Shown: positions 6,701-13,863, counted from the first letter of the stretch. The stretch: DNA of 13,863 nucleotides from an uncultured Blautia sp. (GCA_934409175.1 CAKRVX010000052.1:1-13863), one strand, 5' to 3'. Translations and numbers: made by a program. The notes: generated by a model not told the origin, from the letters alone.

Positions 6701-7885
6701 ATGTTTCATACACTTGAAGAAAAGGCCGAAGAAAAAGCAATGGTACAGTTCCTTGAACGCTTTACTGATTATCCATTTCTGGTAAAGTTCAAGAATTCCG
6801 AATATCATATTGGAGAAGGCACCCCTACATTCACAGTTTACTTCAAAAAAGCTATCCCTCTTGCAGATCTGATGAAAAGTACATCACTTGCGCTGGGCGA
6901 AGCTTACATGCGAGGAGATCTTGATATCGAGGGTAACCTTTATGAGGCGCTTGATCATTTTCTGGGACAGATGGGCAAATTTTCAACCAATGAATCTGCA
7001 TTGAAAAAAATCATGTTCAGTTCCACATCCAAGAAGAACCAGGAAAAAGAAGTTACCAGCCATTATGATATAGGAAATGATTTCTACAAATTATGGCTGG
7101 ACAAAACCATGAGTTACTCTTGCGGCTATTTCATTCATGAAGATGACACCTTATATCAGGCCCAGGTAAATAAAGTAGACTATATTCTGAAAAAATTACA
7201 TCTGGAAGAGGGTATGTCTCTTCTGGATATTGGCTGTGGATGGGGATTTCTTCTGATTGAAGCTGCCAAAAAATATAAAATACATGGCACCGGTATCACA
7301 TTAAGCCATGAACAATATACGGAATTTCAGAATCGTATCAAAGAACAGCATCTAGAAGATTATCTTACTGTAGAATTAATGGATTATAGAGATCTTCCAA
7401 AACAAAACTATCAGTTTGACCGTGTAGTCAGTGTAGGTATGATTGAGCATGTAGGAAGAGACAACTATCAGCTCTTTCTGGACTGCGTAGAAAAAGTTCT
7501 GAAACCTGGCGGATTATTCCTGCTGCACTTTATCAGTGCTCTGAAAGAACATCCCGGAGATCCGTGGGTCAAAAAATATATTTTCCCAGGTGGCACAGTT
7601 CCAAGTCTTCGCGAAATCTTAAATCACATGGCAGAGGATAATTTCCACACTCTGGATATCGAAAATCTCCGCCTGCATTACAATAAAACCCTGCTTCACT
7701 GGGAAAAGAATTTTAAAGAAAATCTGGATAAAGAACGTGAAATGTTTGATGAAGAATTCCTCCGTATGTGGGATCTGTATTTATCAGCCTGCGCTGCTAC
7801 TTTCCACAATGGAATTATTGATCTGCACCAGATCCTTATGACAAAAGGTATCAATAATGATCTTCCTTTGACACGCTGGTATTGA
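6701..7885 (+). CDS. cfa: Cyclopropane-fatty-acyl-phospholipid synthase
   Basis: The 394-residue protein transfers a methylene group from S-adenosylmethionine to the double bond of unsaturated fatty acids in membrane phospholipids, acting at the inner face of the membrane. An N-terminal lipid-interaction domain (about 15-95, with LGEAYMRGDLDIEG) precedes HYDIGNDFYKLWLD (121-134) and SYSCGYF (138-144); Cys141 matches the conserved cysteine of Cfa. The SAM-binding motif I is LLDIGCGWGFL (174-184), followed by MIEHVG (247-252), with Glu249 a likely active-site residue, and a downstream LLHFI histidine. The length is normal for the family. It is the only plus-strand gene, diverging from the surface operon and ending at a strong terminator. 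Such enzymes usually help cells withstand acid, bile or stationary phase, but the sequence does not show which applies here. Confidence 0.95.
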   Translation: MFHTLEEKAEEKAMVQFLERFTDYPFLVKFKNSEYHIGEGTPTFTVYFKKAIPLADLMKSTSLALGEAYMRGDLDIEGNLYEALDHFLGQMGKFSTNESALKKIMFSSTSKKNQEKEVTSHYDIGNDFYKLWLDKTMSYSCGYFIHEDDTLYQAQVNKVDYILKKLHLEEGMSLLDIGCGWGFLLIEAAKKYKIHGTGITLSHEQYTEFQNRIKEQHLEDYLTVELMDYRDLPKQNYQFDRVVSVGMIEHVGRDNYQLFLDCVEKVLKPGGLFLLHFISALKEHPGDPWVKKYIFPGGTVPSLREILNHMAEDNFHTLDIENLRLHYNKTLLHWEKNFKENLDKEREMFDEEFLRMWDLYLSACAATFHNGIIDLHQILMTKGINNDLPLTRWY

Positions 7886-7899
7886 TTCATATATGATGC

Positions 7900-7953
7900 A
7901 AAAAAGTTCCATGTGACACTCATCTTCCCGTCACATGGAACTTTTATTTTTTT
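7900..7953. terminator. Strong bidirectional intrinsic terminator
   Basis: AAAAGTTCCATGTGAC (7902-7917) and GTCACATGGAACTTTT (7930-7945) form a perfect 16-bp stem with a 12-nt loop. Seven Ts (7947-7953) follow on the plus strand, and six Ts (complement of 7900-7905) follow on the minus strand. It ends the cfa message and the convergent thiE-HAD operon. Confidence 0.93.
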
Positions 7954-7972
7954 CTCATTTTATTCCGCAATA

Positions 7973-8638
7973 TCATTTATGAACTGTCATCCAGAAATCC
8001 ATCCTGTCATAGTATTCATCACACACTTTTCTCATCATTGAAATATTTTCTCTGCTACTGTCGTCATAAACTCCCAGAACAGTAAATCCAGCCGATTTTG
8101 CAGTCTGTGCGGCATGGAGTGCATCTTCCCAGACAACGGTTTTTTCAGGTGTGCTCCCCAGAAATTCTGCTGCTTCCAGATAAATTTTCGGCTCATCCTT
8201 ACCTGCCCCAATCTCTGTACAGGTGAAAATTCTTTCAAAATAATCTGCCACACCATTTCTCATCAATGCAGCTTTTGCCAGGGTCTTGTTTCCTGAAGTA
8301 GCCACAGCCATTTTTATCCCGTGATTCCTGAACCATTCCAGAGTCTCCCTTACACCTGGTTTCAAAACTGCCTCCTGCCTGTAAAAATCTTCTATGATTT
8401 TTAAAACAGCATTGATGATCTCCGATATGGTCTGTTTCAGATTATAATTTCTTTTCAGATAATCTGCGCCCTGTTCAAGACTTACGGATTGTAGTTCTTC
8501 CTTTATTCCCGGTCTACTCTTCAGTCCAAGTCCCTTCAGATATCTCTCACCAATATCATTCCATACAGCCATAGAATCCAACAGTGTACCATCCACATCG
8601 AAAATAGCTGCTTTTATATCATTCTGATAATTTCCCAT
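7973..8638 (-). CDS. HAD-superfamily phosphatase (beta-phosphoglucomutase-like subgroup), linked to thiE
   Basis: This 221-residue cytoplasmic hydrolase carries all four HAD motifs: I is FDVDGT (13-18, nucleophile Asp14, acid/base Asp16), II is VATSGN (112-117, Thr114), III is Lys147 in GKDEPKIY, and IV is WEDA (170-173). Residues 20-90 form a helical C1 cap as in beta-phosphoglucomutase-like phosphatases, giving access to small phosphorylated metabolites. The start is 1 bp after the thiE stop and no Shine-Dalgarno sequence is obvious, so translation is probably coupled to thiE. This suggests, without proving, that it dephosphorylates a thiamine-pathway phosphate such as thiamine monophosphate or a related by-product. 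A sugar-phosphate or generic housekeeping phosphatase is equally allowed by sequence. It ends just before the bidirectional terminator. Confidence 0.9.
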   Translation of the reverse strand: MGNYQNDIKAAIFDVDGTLLDSMAVWNDIGERYLKGLGLKSRPGIKEELQSVSLEQGADYLKRNYNLKQTISEIINAVLKIIEDFYRQEAVLKPGVRETLEWFRNHGIKMAVATSGNKTLAKAALMRNGVADYFERIFTCTEIGAGKDEPKIYLEAAEFLGSTPEKTVVWEDALHAAQTAKSAGFTVLGVYDDSSRENISMMRKVCDEYYDRMDFWMTVHK

Positions 8639-8639
8639 A

Positions 8640-9281
8640 TCATTTTTTTACCATTTCTTCAGAACATTTTCGCAGTTCTCTGACAGCATTTTCAATATCC
8701 GGCTGTGCAAAAACTGCACTAATCACAGCAATTCCATCTGCTCCGCACCCATTAAGCTCTTTTATATTTTCCCTGGTAATACCGCCAATAGCTACTACCG
8801 GGATTTTGACTGCCTCACATATTTTCTTTAATGTTTCATGTGAAACTTCTCTGGCATCAGATTTTGTACTGGTAGTAAAAACAGCTCCCACTCCCAGATA
8901 ATCTGCACCATGTGCCTCTGCCTGAAGTGCCTGTTCTACAGTTCTGGCAGAAACACCAATAATCTTATCTGGCCCCAGGCGACGTCTCACATCTCCTGCT
9001 TCCATATCACGCTGTCCAACATGCACTCCATCTGCATCAATCTCTCTGGCAATCTCTACATTGTCATTAATGATCAATGGTACATTATATTTTCTGCAAA
9101 GCTCTTTGATTTCTCTGGCTTCTTCCATAAAGTGCGCTTCATCAAGATTCTTTTCTCTCAGCTGAAGAAATGTCACCCCGCCTTTCAGTGCTTTTTCAAC
9201 CTGCTGATATAAAGTTTCTCCATTCAGCCAATGTCTGTCTGTAATTGCATACAGCCGTAAATCTTCACTCCTGCAGTTCAT
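8640..9281 (-). CDS. thiE: Thiamine-phosphate synthase ThiE
   Basis: The 213-residue TIM-barrel enzyme joins HMP pyrophosphate and thiazole phosphate to give thiamine monophosphate, releasing pyrophosphate. Family motifs run in order: YAITDR (11-16), LQLREK (39-44), LIINDN (69-74, Asp73 at the metal site), DGVHVGQ (84-90), IGVSART (108-114), GADYLGVGAVFTTSTK (125-140), VAIGGI (163-168) and DGIAVISA (182-189). Length and motif spacing are normal, so it should be active. It starts 6 bp after the Hpt stop; a GGAGG (9293-9297) inside the end of the Hpt gene is its only visible ribosome binding site. I see no TPP riboswitch upstream and no other thi gene nearby, which suggests use of salvaged precursors or genes elsewhere. 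Confidence 0.95.
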   Translation of the reverse strand: MNCRSEDLRLYAITDRHWLNGETLYQQVEKALKGGVTFLQLREKNLDEAHFMEEAREIKELCRKYNVPLIINDNVEIAREIDADGVHVGQRDMEAGDVRRRLGPDKIIGVSARTVEQALQAEAHGADYLGVGAVFTTSTKSDAREVSHETLKKICEAVKIPVVAIGGITRENIKELNGCGADGIAVISAVFAQPDIENAVRELRKCSEEMVKK

Positions 9282-9287
9282 GAATCT

Positions 9288-9638
9288 CTAGTCCTCCATC
9301 ATTCGAATAGCATCCGTAGTTCTCCTATACTGTTCTTTTACCTTTTCAAAAGGTTCCTCACAGTCAGATGTGTCTCTCCCTCTCAGCTTTTCTGTAATAT
9401 CAAAACTTGCTTCGTAGAGATTATCAAATCCCAGATTCTGGCATACTCCTTTTAATGTATGCGCAGCACGAAATGCTTCTTCTCCATTCTGTTCTTCCAG
9501 TCCCTTTTTCAGGCTGTCAAAACTTCCATCATCCAGAAACTTTTTGGCAAATTTTTTAATCAGTGCCTCGCTTCTTAATCTGCCAAGAACTCCCTCATAG
9601 TCAGCTCCCATCTGTTCATAACATTCTTTTACTGTCAT
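9288..9638 (-). CDS. Hpt (histidine phosphotransfer) domain protein
   Basis: The 116-residue product is a stand-alone Hpt domain. AFRAAHTLKGVCQNLGF (55-71) matches the Hpt core, with His60 as the phosphorylatable histidine and the usual HTLKG context. The surrounding helices (24-50 and 74-110) fit a four-helix bundle. It would relay phosphoryl groups between receiver domains in the cytoplasm. The nearest candidate partner is the receiver domain of the gene immediately upstream (84 bp away), but no histidine kinase is in the window. An AAAGGAGAG site precedes the ATG. Its stop lies 6 bp before thiE, which uses a site inside this gene, so the pair must share a message. Confidence 0.9.
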   Translation of the reverse strand: MTVKECYEQMGADYEGVLGRLRSEALIKKFAKKFLDDGSFDSLKKGLEEQNGEEAFRAAHTLKGVCQNLGFDNLYEASFDITEKLRGRDTSDCEEPFEKVKEQYRRTTDAIRMMED

Positions 9639-9722
9639 CTTTTTTCTCTCCTTTTATACAATCTGTTTCTGCTCAAATATTAATTTCTCTGATATTTTAC
9701 AGGCAAATGAATCAAGAACCGG

Positions 9723-11786
9723 TTAATCTATTGATGATATGGCCGTAAACATTTCTGCCATCGATTCATTATAAAATCTGCATCCGCCTGTGCCGCCTTT
9801 TTTCGCTGCACTCAATGCCTGATCTGCATATTGAAACAGACTTTCATAATCCATTCCATGCTTTTCTGTTCTGGCAGCACCGATGCTTACAGATATGGAA
9901 AAGTCACGATAAAATCCGTTCAGGTTTCTCGAGAGTTCTTTTAGCATCTCTTCACTGCCATCTTTATATTCCTGAAATACCAGAAATTCATCTCCACCTG
10001 CTCTGGCTTCCACAGCCTGTGTATCTACATTCTTCCGTATAACATCTGCTACATATCGCAAAACCTGGTCTCCAAAAAGATGTCCATACTGTCTGTTTGC
10101 ATCACTGAACGAATCCAGATCTATGATCATCAAAATAAATTTTTTATCCGGATAATCTGTCAGAAACTCCTTGATTTTCTGTTTCGCATAATACTGCGTA
10201 TATACTCCTGTAACAATATCTAAATCCACAATGCCATCAATCTCAGGCGTATGATCTCTCTGATCTTCATAAATATCTACGATCTTACCTATGCAGCCCA
10301 TATATTCCGGAATCTCATCCTCCGACCAGACTGCCCTGGCAATAACACGGTAGCTATGTTTTTTTCCTGACACAGTCATCTCACAATCCGTTTCTATAAT
10401 TGGTTTATCCGGAGTTGTACTCTGCATCAGACTATTGATTCTCACTATATTATCTCTGCCGATTACTTTAAAAAGATCTTCATTTTCTTCCGGACTGAGA
10501 TTGATTTCCTTAACTCCCAATGTTCTGGATGCCCATCTTGTAAACGTAAGCATTGCAGGTGAAACAGAATATTCAAAACGCATATCTTTTGACATAGATA
10601 CAAAAAAGTGATATTTCATTCTTTCATACTCCAGAAGGCGCCGTGTTCTCTCTGAAGCCGAAATTTCCCGATTCTGAAGTACCTCCTCAGCCACACGCTG
10701 TCTCTGTCTTTTATCCATTGCATCCGGAGATTTTTCTTTCAGCTGCTCCTGGAGCTCATCCTGAATATCTTCCAGACATTCCAGCAACAATGGATTAAAG
10801 GTTCCACATTCCCCTGCCAGAATCATTTCCATCGCTTTCTCATGGGAGAAGGCTTTTTTATAAACACGCTCACTGGTTAATGCATCATATACATCCGCCA
10901 TAGAGACCACCTGAGCTGAAATAGGAATTTCTTCTCCTTTTAAACCATCCGGGTATCCTTTTCCATCATAACGTTCATGATGCCACCGGCAAATCTGGTA
11001 TGCAAATTTAACCAATGGTTCATTCTTGTAATGTTCCAGGTTTTCCAACATGGAAGCGCCAATCATAGAATGTGTTTTCATGATTTCAAATTCTTCTGCT
11101 GTAAGCCTTCCGGGTTTATTCAATATTTTATCATCAATTCCAATTTTACCGATGTCATGAAGCGCTGATGCTGTGGTGATCAGTGATCTGTCTGTCCAGG
11201 ACAGATTATATTTATCTGTTTTCTGTACCAGTCTGTCCAGGAGAAGACCTGTAATTGTATTTATATGCAGTACATGAAGTCCGCTTTCGCCATTTCGAAA
11301 TTCAACAATATGACTGAGAATATTGATCATGAGACTTTCATTTTTCTCTTTTTCATATATCTGATCTCTTACCATTCCTGCCAGTTTCTTCTGTCTGGCA
11401 TATAACATGATCGTATTTCTTACTCTTCGATAAACGACCAAAGCATTATATGGTTTATTAATATAATCTGTTACACCCAGTTCATATGCTTTTTCCACAT
11501 ATGCAGCTGAATTTTCCGAGGATATCATAATAACGGGGACATCTTCGATCCAGTGATTTTTATTCATGAGTCCCAGTACTTCAAAGCCATCCATAACGGG
11601 CATCATGATGTCAAGCATTATTAAAGATATTCCACTTTCATACTGATGCAGCATAGCAATAGCTTCCGCACCATTCACTGCTTCCAGAATTTCATATTCT
11701 TTCCCAAGCATTTCTGCAAGCATGGCACGGTTCATTTCTGAATCATCAGCAATCAGTATTCTCTGTCTGTTTAAATCATTACCCAA
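9723..11786 (-). CDS. Response regulator with REC, HD-GYP, PAS-like and GGDEF domains (cyclic-di-GMP turnover)
   Basis: This 687-residue cytoplasmic protein starts at TTG (11784-11786). The receiver domain begins at residue 9, so no earlier start is needed, and purine-rich sequence including AGAAGGA lies upstream. REC spans 9-125 with acidic pair Asp14/Asp15, phosphoacceptor Asp59, Ser89/Ser90 and Lys111. HD-GYP spans about 150-345 with HD at 210-211, His239 and HHERYDGKGYP (269-279), all intact, indicating a cyclic-di-GMP phosphodiesterase. A PAS-like region follows (385-510). GGDEF spans about 520-675 with DLD (556-558) and AGGDEF (596-601) intact; the RxxD inhibitory I-site, expected to end five residues before GGDEF, is absent. 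It could both make and break cyclic-di-GMP. The net direction and input signal are unknown. It heads the Hpt-thiE-HAD operon. Confidence 0.93.
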   Translation of the reverse strand: MGNDLNRQRILIADDSEMNRAMLAEMLGKEYEILEAVNGAEAIAMLHQYESGISLIMLDIMMPVMDGFEVLGLMNKNHWIEDVPVIMISSENSAAYVEKAYELGVTDYINKPYNALVVYRRVRNTIMLYARQKKLAGMVRDQIYEKEKNESLMINILSHIVEFRNGESGLHVLHINTITGLLLDRLVQKTDKYNLSWTDRSLITTASALHDIGKIGIDDKILNKPGRLTAEEFEIMKTHSMIGASMLENLEHYKNEPLVKFAYQICRWHHERYDGKGYPDGLKGEEIPISAQVVSMADVYDALTSERVYKKAFSHEKAMEMILAGECGTFNPLLLECLEDIQDELQEQLKEKSPDAMDKRQRQRVAEEVLQNREISASERTRRLLEYERMKYHFFVSMSKDMRFEYSVSPAMLTFTRWASRTLGVKEINLSPEENEDLFKVIGRDNIVRINSLMQSTTPDKPIIETDCEMTVSGKKHSYRVIARAVWSEDEIPEYMGCIGKIVDIYEDQRDHTPEIDGIVDLDIVTGVYTQYYAKQKIKEFLTDYPDKKFILMIIDLDSFSDANRQYGHLFGDQVLRYVADVIRKNVDTQAVEARAGGDEFLVFQEYKDGSEEMLKELSRNLNGFYRDFSISVSIGAARTEKHGMDYESLFQYADQALSAAKKGGTGGCRFYNESMAEMFTAISSID

Positions 11787-11850
11787 ATTTTCCTTCTCCC
11801 TCTTCTCCTTCTGATTTCATTCTCCTAAAATCAAAACTATGTATTATTTT

Positions 11851-11879
11851 ATCATACCCTTTATCGCTTCACAAGTGAA
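11851..11879 (-). promoter_or_regulatory. Candidate promoter for the REC/HD-GYP/GGDEF-Hpt-thiE-HAD operon
   Basis: On the minus strand, TTCACT (11874-11879) and TATGAT (11851-11856) are separated by 17 bp. The -35 lies in the inverted repeat TTCAC-TT-GTGAA (11868-11879), which could be a regulator site. Transcription would begin about 57 nt before the TTG start. Confidence 0.5.
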
Positions 11880-11902
11880 CGTACAGAAAAAGGTCGAAAA
11901 TG

Positions 11903-11953
11903 AAACAAAAAGAAACATCCGCACATCAATTTTCCCATTGCATATACGGATGT
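11903..11953 (-). terminator. Intrinsic terminator of the htrA-like gene
   Basis: On the minus strand, ACATCCG opens a 12-bp stem (with G-T pairs) closing with CGGATGT (11915-11921). One bulged G and an inner CAAT/ATTG helix cap it, with a GGGAAA loop. TTTCTTTTTGTTT follows. It lies 63 bp beyond the htrA stop codon and insulates the downstream operon promoter. Confidence 0.8.
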
Positions 11954-12015
11954 CTCTCTATTCTCTATTTACTTTGCAGATTATCTGATCTCCACAATTA
12001 TTTCAGCAAATATAA

Positions 12016-13512
12016 TTATCTGAAAAATCCCTGGCTTTCGAAATACTGGATAAATGGATTCTCTTCATCGTCACTGCTATTGGAATCATCCTGGCTGTCA
12101 GATTCTTCCTGATCATCAGAATTATCCTGATCAGATTTTTTATCTTTTTTGCTCTTCTTACTGTCACTGTCTCCGTTCTTGCTGTCATCTGTATTTTCAT
12201 CCAGAGTAACTTTGATAGTGTCTTCTTTATATTCAGTACCGTTCGGAACTTCTACAGTAAGCTCAACTTCTTCACCTGGTTCATAATAGGAAAGATACTC
12301 AATCAACTGTTCAATACTGGAAACGGATTTACCATTAAATTTAGTAATAACAGTATTTGGTTTCAGACCGGCCTTATCAGCAGCACCGCCTTCTGTTACC
12401 TCATTTACAAAAACACCTGCCGGAATGCTGTACATCTGAACTGCTTCTGAACTTACAGAACGTCCTGCAATTCCAAGTACACCATGATCTGAATCATCCA
12501 GTTTATCTCTGGTAGTTTCATTCATCAGATTTTCAAGAATATCTGTTACATCAGAAATGGCGATAGCATATCCCATGCCCTCAACTTCTGTAGATGCAAG
12601 CTTTGCAGAGTTGATACCAACAACCTCACCATTCATGTTCAGCAAAGCACCACCGCTGTTGCCAGGGTTGATTGCTGCATCTGTCTGAATCAGATTTACA
12701 CCATTGCTTGTATCACTGCTGTCATCTGTTACTGTATTATTGTCAGAATCCATTCTGCGATTCTTTGCGCTGACAATACCGGTTGTTACAGACTGACCAT
12801 ATCCAAGAGCATTACCAATTGCAACTACCTGCTCACCAACTTTAAGGTCATCTGAACTACCAACTTTAGCAACCGAAATAGCATCCATTGTATCACTGTC
12901 AATATCATCCAGTGCTACAGATACAACTGCCAGGTCTTTCTCCTCATCGAATCCTTTTACAGTAGCCTCCACTGCATTACCATCTACAAATGCTACTGAT
13001 AAAGTATCCGCACCTTCTACTACATGATAGTTTGTAGCGATCAGCAGTTCATCATCGTTCTTACCAACAATAATACCGGAACCGCTTCCCTCAACTTCCT
13101 GTTCCTCCTGCTGAGGAGCATATCCATACATTCCATACATTCCATAATAGTTCTGTACTTCCTGTACAGATTTGGTTGTAATAGACACGATAGAAGGAAG
13201 TGCTTCTGCTGCTATATCAGAAACATTCATATTTCCTGTTGCTTTACTGCTGTCATCAGTTGTATCTTTGCTGTCGTCAGATTTGGAATCGCTTTCATCG
13301 TCTGACTTCTTTTCGGATTTTGCATAAGTAAGTTTGTTTTCGTTTGCAGCAGCCTGTACAGTGGTTCCCTCATTCCATCCGGTAAGTCTGCTTACTCCTT
13401 CAAAACTTCCTGCTGCCAGGCCACCGGCCAGAACTGCACAAAGGCTCAATGTCAGGCCTTTCTTTACAATTTTCTTTATTTTATTATCGTTATTGTTATC
13501 TTTATTCATCAT
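12016..13512 (-). CDS. Membrane-anchored HtrA/DegP-like trypsin-type serine protease with PDZ domain
   Basis: The 498-residue protein has a short cytoplasmic N-terminus, one membrane anchor (about 17-37) and an extracytoplasmic body. A charged Asp/Ser/Lys linker (66-90) precedes the S1C protease domain (about 98-335). The catalytic triad is complete: His163 (TNYHVVEG), Asp193 (EKDLAVV) and Ser286 (GNSGGA). One PDZ domain spans about 345-438, with GVFVNEVTEGGAADKAGLK. After it, a D/S/K-rich tail (441-484) ends in NPFIQYFESQGFFR. HtrA proteases degrade or refold damaged exported proteins and are typical of Gram-positive surface quality control. AAGGAGGGA before the tandem ATGs supports the start at 13512. 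A TATACT -10-like box at 13564-13569 lacks a good -35. It is transcribed alone and ends at its own terminator. Confidence 0.95.
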   Translation of the reverse strand: MMNKDNNNDNKIKKIVKKGLTLSLCAVLAGGLAAGSFEGVSRLTGWNEGTTVQAAANENKLTYAKSEKKSDDESDSKSDDSKDTTDDSSKATGNMNVSDIAAEALPSIVSITTKSVQEVQNYYGMYGMYGYAPQQEEQEVEGSGSGIIVGKNDDELLIATNYHVVEGADTLSVAFVDGNAVEATVKGFDEEKDLAVVSVALDDIDSDTMDAISVAKVGSSDDLKVGEQVVAIGNALGYGQSVTTGIVSAKNRRMDSDNNTVTDDSSDTSNGVNLIQTDAAINPGNSGGALLNMNGEVVGINSAKLASTEVEGMGYAIAISDVTDILENLMNETTRDKLDDSDHGVLGIAGRSVSSEAVQMYSIPAGVFVNEVTEGGAADKAGLKPNTVITKFNGKSVSSIEQLIEYLSYYEPGEEVELTVEVPNGTEYKEDTIKVTLDENTDDSKNGDSDSKKSKKDKKSDQDNSDDQEESDSQDDSNSSDDEENPFIQYFESQGFFR

Positions 13513-13788
13513 AATGAAGTCCCTCCTTAATAGAACTCTCTCTGTTTCCTTTTGATGCTTCTAAGTATAGAAATGATTTGTGTTCTTTGTGTGGGAAAAA
13601 TGTGTTTAATTTGTGACTATTTTTCTGTTCTTTTAATTAGTTCCACCAGTTTACAACTTTATAAATGGTAAACTTGCTGCTGAATCAGCTGTTTTAAAGC
13701 CTTTGTTATAACATTTGATTTTATATGCGTTTCGATATTTTTGACGAAACTGGCAAAAAATAGCTGGTTGCGGATACCCTGGCTTAAG
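13513..13788. other. Gene-free region upstream of htrA with three small inverted repeats
   Basis: I see no convincing gene in these 276 bp. Short palindromes are present: AGTTTAC/GTAAACT (13648-13654 and 13668-13674), GCTGA-A-TCAGC (13679-13689) and GTTTCG/CGAAAC (13729-13734 and 13745-13750). They may be regulator sites or weak RNA hairpins upstream of htrA. A/T-rich sequence makes some of these likely by chance. Confidence 0.4.
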
Positions 13789-13863
13789 TGAACCTCACAT
13801 GGCTAAAGTCACGTGCTTCCAGACGCTTTAGGCGTCAGACTGAATATCGGCGGATACGCCTGT
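13789..13863 (-). ncRNA. Candidate 3' end of an IS200/IS605-type tnpB element with omega RNA (partial)
   Basis: On the minus strand the edge reads as three successive hairpins: GGCG-TATC-CGCC (13849-13860), GACGC-CTAAA-GCGTC (13822-13836) and CACGTG-ACTTTAGC-CATGTG (13796-13815). GAGGTTCA follows, ending at 13789. CACGTG, a CTTTAG loop, a pairing arm and then GAGGTTCA closely resemble the 3' scaffold of omega RNAs of ISDra2-like TnpB elements, from memory of that family. In such elements the guide is the flanking DNA, here reading leftward from 13788. The tnpB gene would lie beyond the right edge. One minus-strand frame reads open from 13862 to a TGA at 13809-13811, ending in SGST, and could be the TnpB C-terminus, but this is too short to call. 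No protein evidence is in the window. Confidence 0.5.

Noticed and set aside
9282..9400. TPP riboswitch upstream of thiE
   Set aside because: The upstream sequence is the Hpt coding region. I see no CTGAGA...ACCTGA-type conserved pair in a suitable arrangement.
9639..9722. Separate promoter for the Hpt gene
   Set aside because: Candidate -35/-10 pairs here (TTGATT with TATCAG, TTGAGC with TATAAA) have spacings of about 15 and 12 bp, too short for a normal promoter.
13648..13750. Small regulatory RNA gene formed by the inverted repeats upstream of htrA
   Set aside because: The stems are only 5-7 bp in A/T-rich DNA, with no clear promoter and terminator pair. They are noted as palindromes only.

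Overview
The window looks like chromosome of a low-to-medium GC Gram-positive anaerobe in Clostridia, most likely a gut Lachnospiraceae. The reasons are AGGAGG-type ribosome binding sites, A/T-rich promoters, secreted proteins with choline-binding-like aromatic repeats, transglutaminase-like surface proteins and a membrane-anchored HtrA. Family names come from motif reading by eye; no database search was run. Ten of the eleven genes that start in the window are on the minus strand, and only the cyclopropane-fatty-acid synthase is on the plus strand. Nothing looks frameshifted or decayed.

Region 1 (6608 down to 1, minus strand) is a seven-gene cell-surface cluster behind a strong promoter (TTGAAA-N17-TATAAT). 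Its order is: a secreted transglutaminase-like protein with wall-binding repeats, a small secreted repeat protein, a second secreted transglutaminase-like protein, an Asp-rich secreted protein, an MBOAT O-acyltransferase, a membrane-anchored SGNH-like protein, and an adenylate-forming ligase cut by the left window edge. The last three match the logic of the dlt (D-alanylation) pathway: an activating enzyme, a membrane acyltransferase and an extracytoplasmic SGNH partner. Gene order, protein sizes and the four linked surface proteins differ from a classical dltABCD operon, and no carrier protein is visible. A bulged hairpin separates the secreted-protein half from the acylation half.

Region 2 (6617-7953) holds a divergent control region with a 7-bp inverted repeat, the plus-strand cyclopropane-fatty-acid synthase, and a strong bidirectional terminator.

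Region 3 (11879 down to 7973, minus strand) is a four-gene operon: a REC/HD-GYP/PAS-like/GGDEF cyclic-di-GMP enzyme starting at TTG, an Hpt phosphotransfer protein, thiamine-phosphate synthase ThiE, and a HAD phosphatase. The last three are spaced by 6 and 1 bp. Signalling and thiamine genes therefore appear to share one transcript.

Region 4 (13863 down to 11903, minus strand) is an htrA/degP-like membrane-tethered serine protease with its own terminator. About 280 bp upstream of it, the right edge carries hairpins whose sequence resembles the 3' end of an IS200/IS605-type tnpB element and its omega RNA. The tnpB gene would lie beyond the window.
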